NCBI RefSeq assembly: GCF_049800675.1 | Contig: NZ_JBLOOT010000002.1 | Location: forward strand, 62,001-126,000 | Length of the DNA: 64,000 nt | Source of the DNA: Cauispirillum nitrogeniifigens | GTDB lineage: Bacteria; Pseudomonadota; Alphaproteobacteria; Rhodospirillales; Rhodospirillaceae | Reading direction: 5' to 3' | In this document: positions 34,864 through 42,924 of the stretch, piece after piece | Position numbering within the stretch: the stretch's first letter is position 1 | Layout: each line of letters starts with the position of its first letter | Position numbers and translations under genes: made by a program | Notes under the pieces: model-generated | The model's input: the letters and a program-made list of their open reading frames with translations, nothing else | Database searches by the model: none | Told to the model about the DNA's origin: nothing

Positions 34864-35658
34864 TTATTGCAACGGCGCGTCGGCCTTTGGCGCCCGTTCC
34901 TTCAGCCGCTCGTCGACCAGGGCGTCCATGCGGGCGGAGACGTGGTCCAGGGCGCGGGTCAGGCGCAGGACGGTGCGGGCCAGCTTGCCGATTTCGTCGC
35001 GGCGGCCGATCAGGGCGCTGACCGTGCGGGTGTCGAAGGCGCCGCGTTCCAGGCCGTCGGCCACCGCGCTCATGGCGTTGATCGGCCCGCTGATGCGCCG
35101 CGCCAGCATGGCCGAGGCGGCGAAGGCCAGCCCCAGGACCGCGGCCACCGCGACCACGGCGAAGACCACGCGGTCGGTGGCGCCCAGGGTGGCGGTATCG
35201 CGCGGCAGGCTGACCGTGACCACGCCGCGCGGCACGCCGGCGCCGTCGAACAGCGGGTGCAGGACATGCACGGCGGCGGCATCGACGCTGAGCGCCGGCA
35301 CCAGCGTTTCCAGGACACCACCCGCCGCCGGGACAGAGGAGCCCAGGCGCTCCAGGCCGGGCAGCACCGCCGACACCAGCCGCCCGCCCGTCTGATCGAC
35401 GACCGCCAGGGCCAGGAACTGCCCGGTGTGCATCAGCCGGCGCACGCGGTCGGCGGCCTCGGCGGCGTCCCAGGCGCCGCTGTCACCGAGGGCGCCGGCC
35501 ACGCCCTGGGCGACAAGCTGGGCGGTGGCCAGGGCATCGGCGCGCTGGTCGCGCGCATGATCGCGGTCGACGCCGATCTTGTAGGCGGCGACGCCGGCCA
35601 GCACCGCCAGCGTCATCACCACGGTGACCATCAGCCAGATGCGAAGAAAAAGACTCAC
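34864..35658 (-). CDS. Membrane sensor with HAMP domain and no output domain
   Basis: A 264-residue protein with membrane helix 1 (5-26), a periplasmic domain (27-165), membrane helix 2 (about 166-188), a HAMP linker (RRISGPINAMSAVADGLERGAFD, about 187-240) and a short coiled coil. No kinase, cyclase or methyl-accepting region follows. It is divergent from the NCS2-SpoIIE operon and probably a part of that signalling system. Start: GTG 35658 gives a normal first helix and has GGGGG upstream; an ATG at 35748 would add 30 residues and overlap the start of the divergent gene. Function unknown. Confidence 0.7.
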   Translation of the reverse strand: MSLFLRIWLMVTVVMTLAVLAGVAAYKIGVDRDHARDQRADALATAQLVAQGVAGALGDSGAWDAAEAADRVRRLMHTGQFLALAVVDQTGGRLVSAVLPGLERLGSSVPAAGGVLETLVPALSVDAAAVHVLHPLFDGAGVPRGVVTVSLPRDTATLGATDRVVFAVVAVAAVLGLAFAASAMLARRISGPINAMSAVADGLERGAFDTRTVSALIGRRDEIGKLARTVLRLTRALDHVSARMDALVDERLKERAPKADAPLQ

Positions 35659-35746
35659 CGGGCCCCCACTGCATGCTCGAACGGCCTGCTCGAAGGGATT
35701 ATGCTCTGCGACCAGCATGCTTACAACGCGGAAGCCCGCCCGAGCC

Positions 35747-37549
35747 ATGAGCCCGCCTGACCGGCCACAGCGGACGCTGCCCCAGGGACTTGTCTACGGC
35801 GTCGACGACGTGCCGCCGCCAGCGACGCTGGCGGGGCTGGCGTTGCAGCATCTGGCGCTGGTCGCCATCTTCCTGATCGTCGCCGTCACCCTCGCCCGCC
35901 TCGCCGGGCTGGAGGGAGAGGCGGCGCGCGCCCTGATGTCCATGACCCTGCTGGCCGGCGCCTTCGGGGCGGCGGCGCAGGCCTTCGGCCGCTTCGGCAT
36001 CGGCTCGGGCTACCTCATCCCGGCGACGACCACCACCATCCTGCTGCCGCCGTCGGCCGCCGCCCTGGCCGGCGGGGCGAGTCTGGCCGCCGTCATGGGC
36101 ATGACCGTGGTCAGCGGCCTGGGCGCCATGGCCCTGTCGCGCGTGATCGCCCGCCTGCGGCCGCTGTTCCCGCCCGAGATCACCGGCTTCGTGGTGTTCA
36201 TCGTCGGCCTGAGCGTCATCACCCTGGCGATGCGCAACTTCCTGGGCATCGACGCCGGCAGCGGGGGCGAGGGCGGGGCGGCGGGGGGCGACCGCCACGG
36301 CGCGCTGTTCGTCGCCACCGCCACCCTGGCGGTGATGGTCGGCCTGAGCGTGTGGGGGACGCGGCAACTGCGCCTGTTCTCGCCGCTGGTCGGCATGGCC
36401 GTGGGCTATGGGCTGGCCTTCCTGCTGGGGGTGTTCGACACCGCGACGCTGGAGGCCATCGCCGCCGCGCCGGCGGTGGCGCTGCCCCGGCCGTTCGCCA
36501 TCGGCCTGGGGTTCGACGCCGCCCTGCTGGTGCCCTTCGCCATCGCCGCCGTGGCGCTGGCGCTCAATTCCCTGGGCGCGGTCAACGCCGCCCAGAAGGT
36601 CAACGAGATCGACTGGAAGCGCCCCGACCTGGCACGCGCCGGGCGCGGCGCCCTGGCCGACGGGCTGACCTGCGTGGTCGCCGGCCTGCTCGGCGGCGCC
36701 GGGCAGGCGGCGACCTCGGGCGCGGTGGGGCTGTCGCAGGCCACCGGGGCGACCAGCCGGGTGATCGGCTACGCCATCGCCGCCGGGCTGGCCGCCCTGG
36801 CCTTCCTGCCGCAGGTGGCCGCCGTGCTGCTGGCCATGCCCGAGCCGGTGGCCGGGGCGGCGCTGACGTTTTCCGGCTGCTTCCTGGTGGTCAACGGGGT
36901 GCAGATGATCGCCTCGCGCATGCTCGATGCGCGCAAGGTGTTCGTGCTGGGCATCGCCCTGTCCTTCGGCCTGGCCCGCGCCCTGTTCCCCGGCCACTTC
37001 GATGCGGCCCCGGAATGGTTGGCCCCGTGGGTCAGCTCGCCCATGGCCCTGGGGGTCAGCCTGGCGGTGGCCCTCAACGCGGTGTTCCGCATCGGCATCT
37101 GGCGGCGCGACGGCCTGACGGTGGACAGCGCCGGCCCCGACATGGCCGCCGTCTCCGCCTTCCTGGAGGAGCAGGGCGCCCTGTGCGGCGCCCGGCCGGA
37201 GGTGGTGCACCGCGCCCGCTTCGCCGTGCTCGACACCCTGGAGACGCTGATCGACCAGGGCATGGTGCGCGACACCATCGCCCTGGGGCGCCACTTCCCC
37301 CGCCTGGACATTCCCGGCGGCCTGATCACCATCCGCACCCGCTTCGACGAGTTCACCCTCAACGTCGACCTGTCCTATCGCGGCACCCTGCTGGAGCCGC
37401 GCTCCACCCGCCCCAGCGAGGACGAGATCATGGACGGCCCCGCCGGCATGAGGGAGTTCAGCCGCTACATGATCGGCCGCGCCGTCGACAAGGTGCAGGC
37501 CACGAGGCACGAGGACCAATGCATCCTGACCTTCAGCCTGCGAAACTGA
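35747..37549 (+). CDS. NCS2-family permease fused to RsbW/HATPase-like domain
   Basis: A 600-residue fusion. Residues about 25-455 form an NCS2 (nucleobase/ascorbate, SLC23) permease with around 12-14 hydrophobic segments, including the STAS-less core LFPPEITGFVVFIVGLS and LNSLGAVNAAQKV. Residues about 465-600 are cytoplasmic and resemble the anti-sigma kinase fold of RsbW/SpoIIAB: RFAVLDTLETLIDQG, LITIRTRFDEFTLNV, and the terminal FSRYMIGRAVDKV region. The canonical N-box asparagine and the G-box glycines are degenerate, so ATPase activity is doubtful. It is the first gene of a ten-gene operon that ends with a SpoIIE phosphatase. Substrate unknown. Confidence 0.78.
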   Translation: MSPPDRPQRTLPQGLVYGVDDVPPPATLAGLALQHLALVAIFLIVAVTLARLAGLEGEAARALMSMTLLAGAFGAAAQAFGRFGIGSGYLIPATTTTILLPPSAAALAGGASLAAVMGMTVVSGLGAMALSRVIARLRPLFPPEITGFVVFIVGLSVITLAMRNFLGIDAGSGGEGGAAGGDRHGALFVATATLAVMVGLSVWGTRQLRLFSPLVGMAVGYGLAFLLGVFDTATLEAIAAAPAVALPRPFAIGLGFDAALLVPFAIAAVALALNSLGAVNAAQKVNEIDWKRPDLARAGRGALADGLTCVVAGLLGGAGQAATSGAVGLSQATGATSRVIGYAIAAGLAALAFLPQVAAVLLAMPEPVAGAALTFSGCFLVVNGVQMIASRMLDARKVFVLGIALSFGLARALFPGHFDAAPEWLAPWVSSPMALGVSLAVALNAVFRIGIWRRDGLTVDSAGPDMAAVSAFLEEQGALCGARPEVVHRARFAVLDTLETLIDQGMVRDTIALGRHFPRLDIPGGLITIRTRFDEFTLNVDLSYRGTLLEPRSTRPSEDEIMDGPAGMREFSRYMIGRAVDKVQATRHEDQCILTFSLRN

Positions 37550-38472
37550 TCGCCCTGGCCCTGGTGCTGGTGTCGCTGCTGGCCGCCCGCCCGGCGGCGG
37601 CGGAGGGCTTCGTGCGCCTGGGCACCGCCGGGGAGAACGGCGTCTACTTCGCCCTGGGCAGCGAGATCTGCCGCGCCGTCAACGCCCACAGCGACGGTCC
37701 CGGCGTGCGCTGCGCCCCGGTGGTGACCGCCGGATCGGTGGCCAACCTGCGCACCGTGCGCGACGGCCAGCTGCCCCTGGCGCTGGCCCAGTGGAACGAC
37801 CTGCGCGCCCTGGCCGCGCCGCAGGTGCAGGCCCTGGTCGCCCTGCATGACGAAGCCTTCGTCCTCGTCGCCGGCCCGGCGGTACGGGGAGAGGGTGTCG
37901 CCGCCCTGCGCGGGGCGCGGGTGAACCTGGGCCAGGCGGGGTCCGGCCACGCCGCCGCCATGGCCGCCGCCCTCGCCGCCGCCGGCCTGGGAGAGGGCGA
38001 CATGGCCGCTGTCACCCGGCAGGCCACGGCCCCGGCGCTGGCCACCCTGTGCGCCGGGGAGATCGACGCCGTGCCGCTGATGATCGGCCACCCGGTCGCC
38101 GCCGTGGCCGAGGCCGTGCAGCGGTGCGGCGCCCGCCTGCTGGTGCCGGCGCCGGCGGAGGTCGCGGCGATGACCGCCGGCGGCGCGCTGCTGCCCGTGA
38201 CCCTGCCCAGCGGCACCTATCCGGGGCAGGCGCCAGACCTGCCCTCGGCCGGCACGCCGGTGGTCCTGATCGCCAGCGCCGACCTGCCCGAAACGGTGGC
38301 CGCCGCCGTGGTCGACAGCCTGCACCGGGGCCTGGAGCGCATCGCCGGGGGCCATCCCGCCCTGCGCACCCTGACGCCCGGCGCCCTGACCCGGCCGCTG
38401 CCGGGGGTGCCGCGCCACGCCGGGGCGGCGGCGCTGTTTCGGTCCGCCAAGCCACAGGGAGGGAGCGAATGA
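37519..38472 (+). CDS. TAXI-family periplasmic solute-binding protein
   Basis: A 317-residue secreted binding protein: hydrophobic signal segment to about residue 28 (RPAAAEG), then the TAXI fold with RLGTAGENGVYFALGSEICRAVN and TAGSVANLRTVRDGQLPLALAQWNDL. TAXI proteins usually serve TRAP transporters with DctQM permeases, but no TRAP permease is encoded here. Its start lies 31 nt inside the NCS2 fusion gene, so the two are coupled. It may deliver a ligand to the NCS2 permease or act as a sensor. The ligand is unknown; glutamate-like or carboxylate ligands are known for the family. Confidence 0.82.
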   Translation: MHPDLQPAKLIALALVLVSLLAARPAAAEGFVRLGTAGENGVYFALGSEICRAVNAHSDGPGVRCAPVVTAGSVANLRTVRDGQLPLALAQWNDLRALAAPQVQALVALHDEAFVLVAGPAVRGEGVAALRGARVNLGQAGSGHAAAMAAALAAAGLGEGDMAAVTRQATAPALATLCAGEIDAVPLMIGHPVAAVAEAVQRCGARLLVPAPAEVAAMTAGGALLPVTLPSGTYPGQAPDLPSAGTPVVLIASADLPETVAAAVVDSLHRGLERIAGGHPALRTLTPGALTRPLPGVPRHAGAAALFRSAKPQGGSE

Positions 38473-39458
38473 TTGACGGCGCCGCGCCGGCGCGTATACC
38501 GGCCCCCATGCCGATACCGCCGCTCTGCCTCATCCTCCAGCCCGTGCACCCCGCCGCCGCCCAGGCGCTGGCCCAGGGCGGCCTGGACGTGCTGACCGCG
38601 CCGGCGGCGGCCGATGCCGACGCCGGCCGCGTGGTCGCCGTCATCAGCCGCAACGCCCCGGTGGACGGCGCCTTCCTCGACCGCCATCCGGCCCTGCGGG
38701 TGGTCGCCAAGCACGGCACCGGCCTGGACGCCATCGACGTGGCCGAGGCCCGGCGGCGCGGGGTGCAGGTGGTCTACACCCCAGGCGCCAATGCCCAGGC
38801 CGTGGCCGAGCATGTCCTGGCCCTCATCCTGGCCCTGGCCAAACGCCTGCGGCCGGCCGACGCGGCGGTGCGCGGCGGCGACTTCGCCTACAAGTTCCGC
38901 GCCCGCTTCGACGAGTTGGCCGGGGCGCGCCTGGGCATCGTCGGCCTGGGGGCCAGCGGCCAGAAGCTCGCCACCATGGCCCGCCTGGGCCTGGGGATGG
39001 AGGTGGCGGCGCATTCCCCCTCCGTGCCGGCGGAACTTTTCCACGCCCTGGGTGTCGAACGGGCACCGGACCTGACGGCGCTGCTGGAGACATCGGACGT
39101 GGTGTCCCTGCATGTGCCGGCCAGGCCCGGCGCGCGCGGCATGATCGGCCCCGCCGAGCTTGCAGTCCTGCGGCCCGGCGCCCTGCTGATCAGCGTCGGG
39201 CGCGGCGGCGTGGTGGACGAGGCCGCCCTGGCGGCGGCGCTGGCGGCGGGGCACTTGGGCGGGGCCGCCCTGGATGTCTTCGACCAGGAGCCCCCGGCGC
39301 CGGACAACCCCTTGTTCGGGTTGGCCGACGCCAACCTCATCCTCACCCCGCACGTCGCGGGCAACACCCAGGCGGCGCTGCGGCGCATGGCCCTGGGGGT
39401 GGCGACGCAGATCATCGACGTGCTGGCCGGCCGCCCGCCGGCCCATCCGGCGCCCTAG
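38469..39458 (+). CDS. D-isomer-specific 2-hydroxyacid dehydrogenase
   Basis: A 329-residue NAD-dependent dehydrogenase of the PGDH/formate dehydrogenase superfamily. The Rossmann motif is GIVGLGASG near residue 157, the catalytic arginine region LLISVGRGGVVDE, the glutamate in DVFDQEPP and the histidine in LTPHVAGNT are all present. It interconverts a 2-oxo acid and a D-2-hydroxy acid. The ATG overlaps the TAXI stop (ATGA). An ATG at 38508 would remove a 13-residue leader and is also possible. Association with an RraA-like aldolase suggests breakdown of a 2-oxo or hydroxy acid taken up by the system. Confidence 0.88.
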   Translation: MIDGAAPARIPAPMPIPPLCLILQPVHPAAAQALAQGGLDVLTAPAAADADAGRVVAVISRNAPVDGAFLDRHPALRVVAKHGTGLDAIDVAEARRRGVQVVYTPGANAQAVAEHVLALILALAKRLRPADAAVRGGDFAYKFRARFDELAGARLGIVGLGASGQKLATMARLGLGMEVAAHSPSVPAELFHALGVERAPDLTALLETSDVVSLHVPARPGARGMIGPAELAVLRPGALLISVGRGGVVDEAALAAALAAGHLGGAALDVFDQEPPAPDNPLFGLADANLILTPHVAGNTQAALRRMALGVATQIIDVLAGRPPAHPAP

Positions 39459-39487
39459 CGCGGCGCCATAGGACGAGGGGGAAAGAC

Positions 39488-40150
39488 ATGGCGGTGCAAC
39501 TGCGGCGGACCCAGTTCCGCACCTTGAGCGAGGCCGAACTGGCCGCCTGGCGGGACATTCCGGCGGCGGTGGCGTCGGACGTGCAGAACCGCAGCCACAG
39601 CCTGACCGGCGGCATCCAGGCCCTGCGGCCGGAGTGGCGCATCTGCGGCCAGGCCCGCACGGTGGCGCCGACGCCCGGCGACAACGCCTGCGTCCATCTG
39701 GCCTGCTCCATCGCCCGGCCCGGCGAGGTGGTGGTGGTGGCCGCCAACGGCGACACCAGCGTCGCCATGCTGGGCGAGATGATCACCCGCCAGGCGGTGC
39801 TGCGCAACCTGGGCGGGCTGGTGGTCGACGGCGCGGTGCGCGATGTCGGCGCCATCCGCTCCTTCGCCATGCCGGTGTTCGCCCGCTGCGCCGTGCCGCG
39901 CGGCCCGCACAAGGACTACGGCGGCATCGTCGACACGCCGGTGTCCCTGGGCGGCGTGGCGGTGCGGCCGGGCGACCTGATTCTGGGCGACGACGACGGC
40001 GTGGTGGTGGTGCCGCTCGACCGGGCCGAGGCGCTGCTGCCGCTGGCCCAGGCGCACATGGCCAAGGAACAGGCCTGGGTGGAGGCGCTGGAAAGCGGCC
40101 GCACCCTGGTCGAGGTGTTCGGCGTCGCCGAACCCGAAGTGATCGACTGA
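39488..40150 (+). CDS. RraA-like protein / 4-hydroxy-4-methyl-2-oxoglutarate aldolase family
   Basis: A 220-residue member of the RraA/HMG-aldolase fold. The core contains GQARTV, a GDNACVH loop, the metal/oxyanion region DGAVRDVGAI, and PGDLILGDDDGVVVVP. The G-X20-R-D-X2-D type metal motif is present as RDVGAI preceded by the glycine-rich strand, consistent with class II pyruvate aldolases that cleave HMG or CHA to pyruvate. It follows the 2-hydroxyacid dehydrogenase by 29 nt. In the bacterial family some members regulate RNase E, but length and context favour an aldolase or decarboxylase. Confidence 0.82.
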   Translation: MAVQLRRTQFRTLSEAELAAWRDIPAAVASDVQNRSHSLTGGIQALRPEWRICGQARTVAPTPGDNACVHLACSIARPGEVVVVAANGDTSVAMLGEMITRQAVLRNLGGLVVDGAVRDVGAIRSFAMPVFARCAVPRGPHKDYGGIVDTPVSLGGVAVRPGDLILGDDDGVVVVPLDRAEALLPLAQAHMAKEQAWVEALESGRTLVEVFGVAEPEVID

Positions 40151-40159
40151 GGGACCGGC

Positions 40160-40963
40160 ATGGCGGCGGCGAACAGCATGGCAGGCAGCAGCCGGCGGGG
40201 CGGCATCCGGGGGGCCATCGTGCTGACGGTGGTCGCCGTGCTGCTGGCCGGGCTGGCCCTGCTGGCCGCCTTCAACAGCCTGTACTTCGACAAGTTCCTG
40301 ACCGCCACCCAGGAAAGCCGCCTGCTGGCGGTGGCGGTGGATGCCCGCGACGCCCTGGGCCGCGCCGTCGGCCTGGGCCTGCCGCTGGCCCAGTTCGAGG
40401 GCCGGCGCACGGTACTCAACGACATCCGCGCCGGCGACCGGGCCATCGTCGCCACCGTGCTGTACGAGGCGCAAGGCACCGGCTTCCGCGAGATCGACGG
40501 CGCGACCGCCCTGCCGGAACCCTGGGCGGCGGCCATGCGCCGGGCGCCGCAGGCCGAGTGGTGGGCCATCCGCGATGACCGGGGCTTCGGGGTGATGGTG
40601 CCGGTGACCAACTCCTTCAACACCCGCGTCGGCCTGCTGGCCGTGCTCCAGTCGCCCGCCGTGCTGGCCGGGCCGCGCGCCCGTTTCGACGAGTTCCTGG
40701 CCGCCATGACCCTGATGGTGGCGGGGCCGGCGGCCCTGGCCCTGGCCGGGCTGGCGCTGTGGCTGGTCGGCCCGACCTTGGCCCGCCTGCCGGTGTGGTC
40801 GGCCCATGCCCGCGCCCTGGCCGCCGCCGCCGAGACGGGCACGCCGCCGCCCGACCCGCCGCCCCCGGCGGCCAGCGCCGCCGGGCGGTTGATCGACGCC
40901 CTGGTGGCCGAGCCCCTGGCCCTGCTGCGCCAGGAGATCGCCGCCCGGAGGGAGCAGGCATGA
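40160..40963 (+). CDS. Membrane sensor, periplasmic domain with GLPL motif (paralogue 1)
   Basis: A 267-residue protein: cytoplasmic basic N-terminus, membrane helix about 19-38, periplasmic domain about 40-175, second helix about 178-198, and a cytoplasmic proline-rich linker. The periplasmic part contains ALGRAVGLGLPLAQ, a dynamic middle and VMVPVTNSFNTRVGLLAV. The same signature occurs in the proteins encoded at 40960, 43933 and 44720. No output domain is fused. It is co-translated with the MFS gene by an ATGA overlap, so it may associate with that carrier. Confidence 0.72.
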   Translation: MAAANSMAGSSRRGGIRGAIVLTVVAVLLAGLALLAAFNSLYFDKFLTATQESRLLAVAVDARDALGRAVGLGLPLAQFEGRRTVLNDIRAGDRAIVATVLYEAQGTGFREIDGATALPEPWAAAMRRAPQAEWWAIRDDRGFGVMVPVTNSFNTRVGLLAVLQSPAVLAGPRARFDEFLAAMTLMVAGPAALALAGLALWLVGPTLARLPVWSAHARALAAAAETGTPPPDPPPPAASAAGRLIDALVAEPLALLRQEIAARREQA

Positions 40964-42924
40964 CGGCGCCCCTGACGAGCGCCCAGGCGGCGGTGCGGCG
41001 GCTGAAAGTGCGGGTGGTGACACTCGCGCTTTTGGTGCTTCTGAGCGCCGCCGCGCTGGTATCGGTGCCCGTCGCCCAGCGCCAGTTCGCCGAGCTGCCG
41101 GCCGAACTGGCGGCCAAGCATGTCACCCTGGTGTCCCAGGTCGGCCGCGAGATCGCCCGCGCCGTCGACCTGGGGGTGCCGCTGGCCGCCCTGCGCGGGC
41201 TGGACGACCTGCTGACGGCGACGCGGGCGGCCAATCCCGAGATCGCCAGCCTCGTCTTCGTGCCGGCCGGCGCGGCCCCGCCGCCGGGGCTGGCCGCCGT
41301 GCCCCTGACGGCGCCGGGCGGTGCCCCGCGCCTGACCGAGGTGGAGGGCGCCTATGCCCTGCGCCTGGCGGTGACGGCGGGGGACGGGCGGCCCCTGGGC
41401 GACCTGCATGTGGGCATCGACCGGGGGCACGTCGCCCGCCTCATCCAGGACCGGGTGTTCGACATCATCACGGTGATGGTGGTCACCGCCATCATCGCCA
41501 CCGAACTGCTGCTACTGCTGCTCGACACCATGGTCACCGCGCCCCTGCTGGCCTTGCAGCGCTGGGCCGAGGACACCCGCGCCGGGCGCGGCGCGGCCCT
41601 GGCCGGCCTGCCGGGGCGCGGCGAGCTGGCCGGCTTCGTGCGCCAGCTGGCCGGGCTGTCGGGGCTGGTGCACGGCACGGCGGAGGGGCCGGCGGGGACG
41701 CCGTGGCTCATCCTGCTGCGCCACATCCGCATCGCGCTGTTCCTGTTCGTCATCGCCGATACCCTGTCGCTGTCGTTCCTGCCGCTGTTCAGCCGGGAAC
41801 TTCTGGCGCCGCTATGGGGGCTGTCGGAGGACGTGCTGGTCGGCCTGCCGATCGTCGCCTACTGGCTGATGTCGGCGGTGGTGCAACTGCCCGGCGCCCG
41901 GCTGCTGGAGCACATGACCCACCGCCGCGCCTTCCTGGTCGGCGGAGCGCTGTCGGCGGCCGGGTCGCTGTGGTCGGCGCTGGCCCCGGACATGGCCCAC
42001 CTGCTGGCCGCCCGCGCCCTGGCCGGCATCGGCCTGGGGCTGGTGTTCATGGTCTGCCAGGCGGCCATCCTGACCCACGTCCCGCCGGAACGCCGCACCA
42101 TGGGCGTGGCGACCTTCACCGGCGTGTTCTTCCTCGCCACCTTCAGCGGCACGGCGGTGGGCGGCATCGCCGCCGAGCACCTGGGTTTCCGCGCCACCTT
42201 CGGGCTGTCGGCAGCCATCGCCCTGCTGGCCTGCGCCTTCGCCCACGTCACCTTCGGGGCCTCGCGCGAGCCCCCGCGTCCGGTCGCCGTCAGGGCGGCC
42301 GAGGGCTGGGCCGCCTATGGCCGGCTGGCCGCCAACACCCGCTATGCCGGGCTGCTGCTGCTGGCCGCCCTGCCCAACCGCATGTTCAACGTCGCCCTGG
42401 TGTTCTTCCTGGCCCCGCTGTACCTGGACATGCTGGGCGCCAGCAAGGCCGAGATCGGCCGCATCGTCGGCGTCTACGGACTGATGATGGCCTTCGCCGC
42501 GCCGCTGATCGCCGGCTTCGTCGACAAGCGCGGCTGGCAGGTTGGCAGCGTCGTCGCCGGCACCCTGCTGTGCGCCGTGGGCGGGCTGGCGGTGCTGCCG
42601 TTCGACAACCAGTGGGGCATCCTGCTGGCGGTCGCCCTGATGGGCCTGGGGCAAGCCATGAGCATCCCGTCGCAGATGACCCTGATCCCCGTGGTCGCCG
42701 CCCGCAATGCCGAGATCCTGGGCCTGCCGCGCCTGTACGCGGTGTTCCGCGTCGGCGAGCGGGTGCCGGCCTTCCTCGGCCCCATCCTCGGCGGCGCCCT
42801 GGTCAGCCTGCTCGGCTATGGCGCGGCCATCGCCGCCTATGGCGCGTGGCTGGCCGTGTCCGCCATCATCCTCGCCATCGTGTTCGGCGCCGCCCCGCGC
42901 CAGCTTCGGAGCAAAAGCGCATGA
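40960..42924 (+). CDS. MFS transporter with N-terminal periplasmic sensor/HAMP module
   Basis: A 654-residue fusion. Residues 1-240 form a sensor-like module: membrane helix about 18-38, periplasmic domain with IARAVDLGVPLAAL and LGDLHVGIDRG, helix about 170-190, HAMP-like linker TAPLLALQRWAEDTRAG. Residues about 248-645 form a twelve-helix major facilitator with GVYGLMMAFAAPLIAGFVDKRG and the loop motif EHMTHRRAFLVGG. Sensor and carrier in one chain would allow ligand sensing to gate or report transport. The next gene starts in an ATGA overlap. Substrate unknown. Confidence 0.8.
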   Translation: MTAPLTSAQAAVRRLKVRVVTLALLVLLSAAALVSVPVAQRQFAELPAELAAKHVTLVSQVGREIARAVDLGVPLAALRGLDDLLTATRAANPEIASLVFVPAGAAPPPGLAAVPLTAPGGAPRLTEVEGAYALRLAVTAGDGRPLGDLHVGIDRGHVARLIQDRVFDIITVMVVTAIIATELLLLLLDTMVTAPLLALQRWAEDTRAGRGAALAGLPGRGELAGFVRQLAGLSGLVHGTAEGPAGTPWLILLRHIRIALFLFVIADTLSLSFLPLFSRELLAPLWGLSEDVLVGLPIVAYWLMSAVVQLPGARLLEHMTHRRAFLVGGALSAAGSLWSALAPDMAHLLAARALAGIGLGLVFMVCQAAILTHVPPERRTMGVATFTGVFFLATFSGTAVGGIAAEHLGFRATFGLSAAIALLACAFAHVTFGASREPPRPVAVRAAEGWAAYGRLAANTRYAGLLLLAALPNRMFNVALVFFLAPLYLDMLGASKAEIGRIVGVYGLMMAFAAPLIAGFVDKRGWQVGSVVAGTLLCAVGGLAVLPFDNQWGILLAVALMGLGQAMSIPSQMTLIPVVAARNAEILGLPRLYAVFRVGERVPAFLGPILGGALVSLLGYGAAIAAYGAWLAVSAIILAIVFGAAPRQLRSKSA

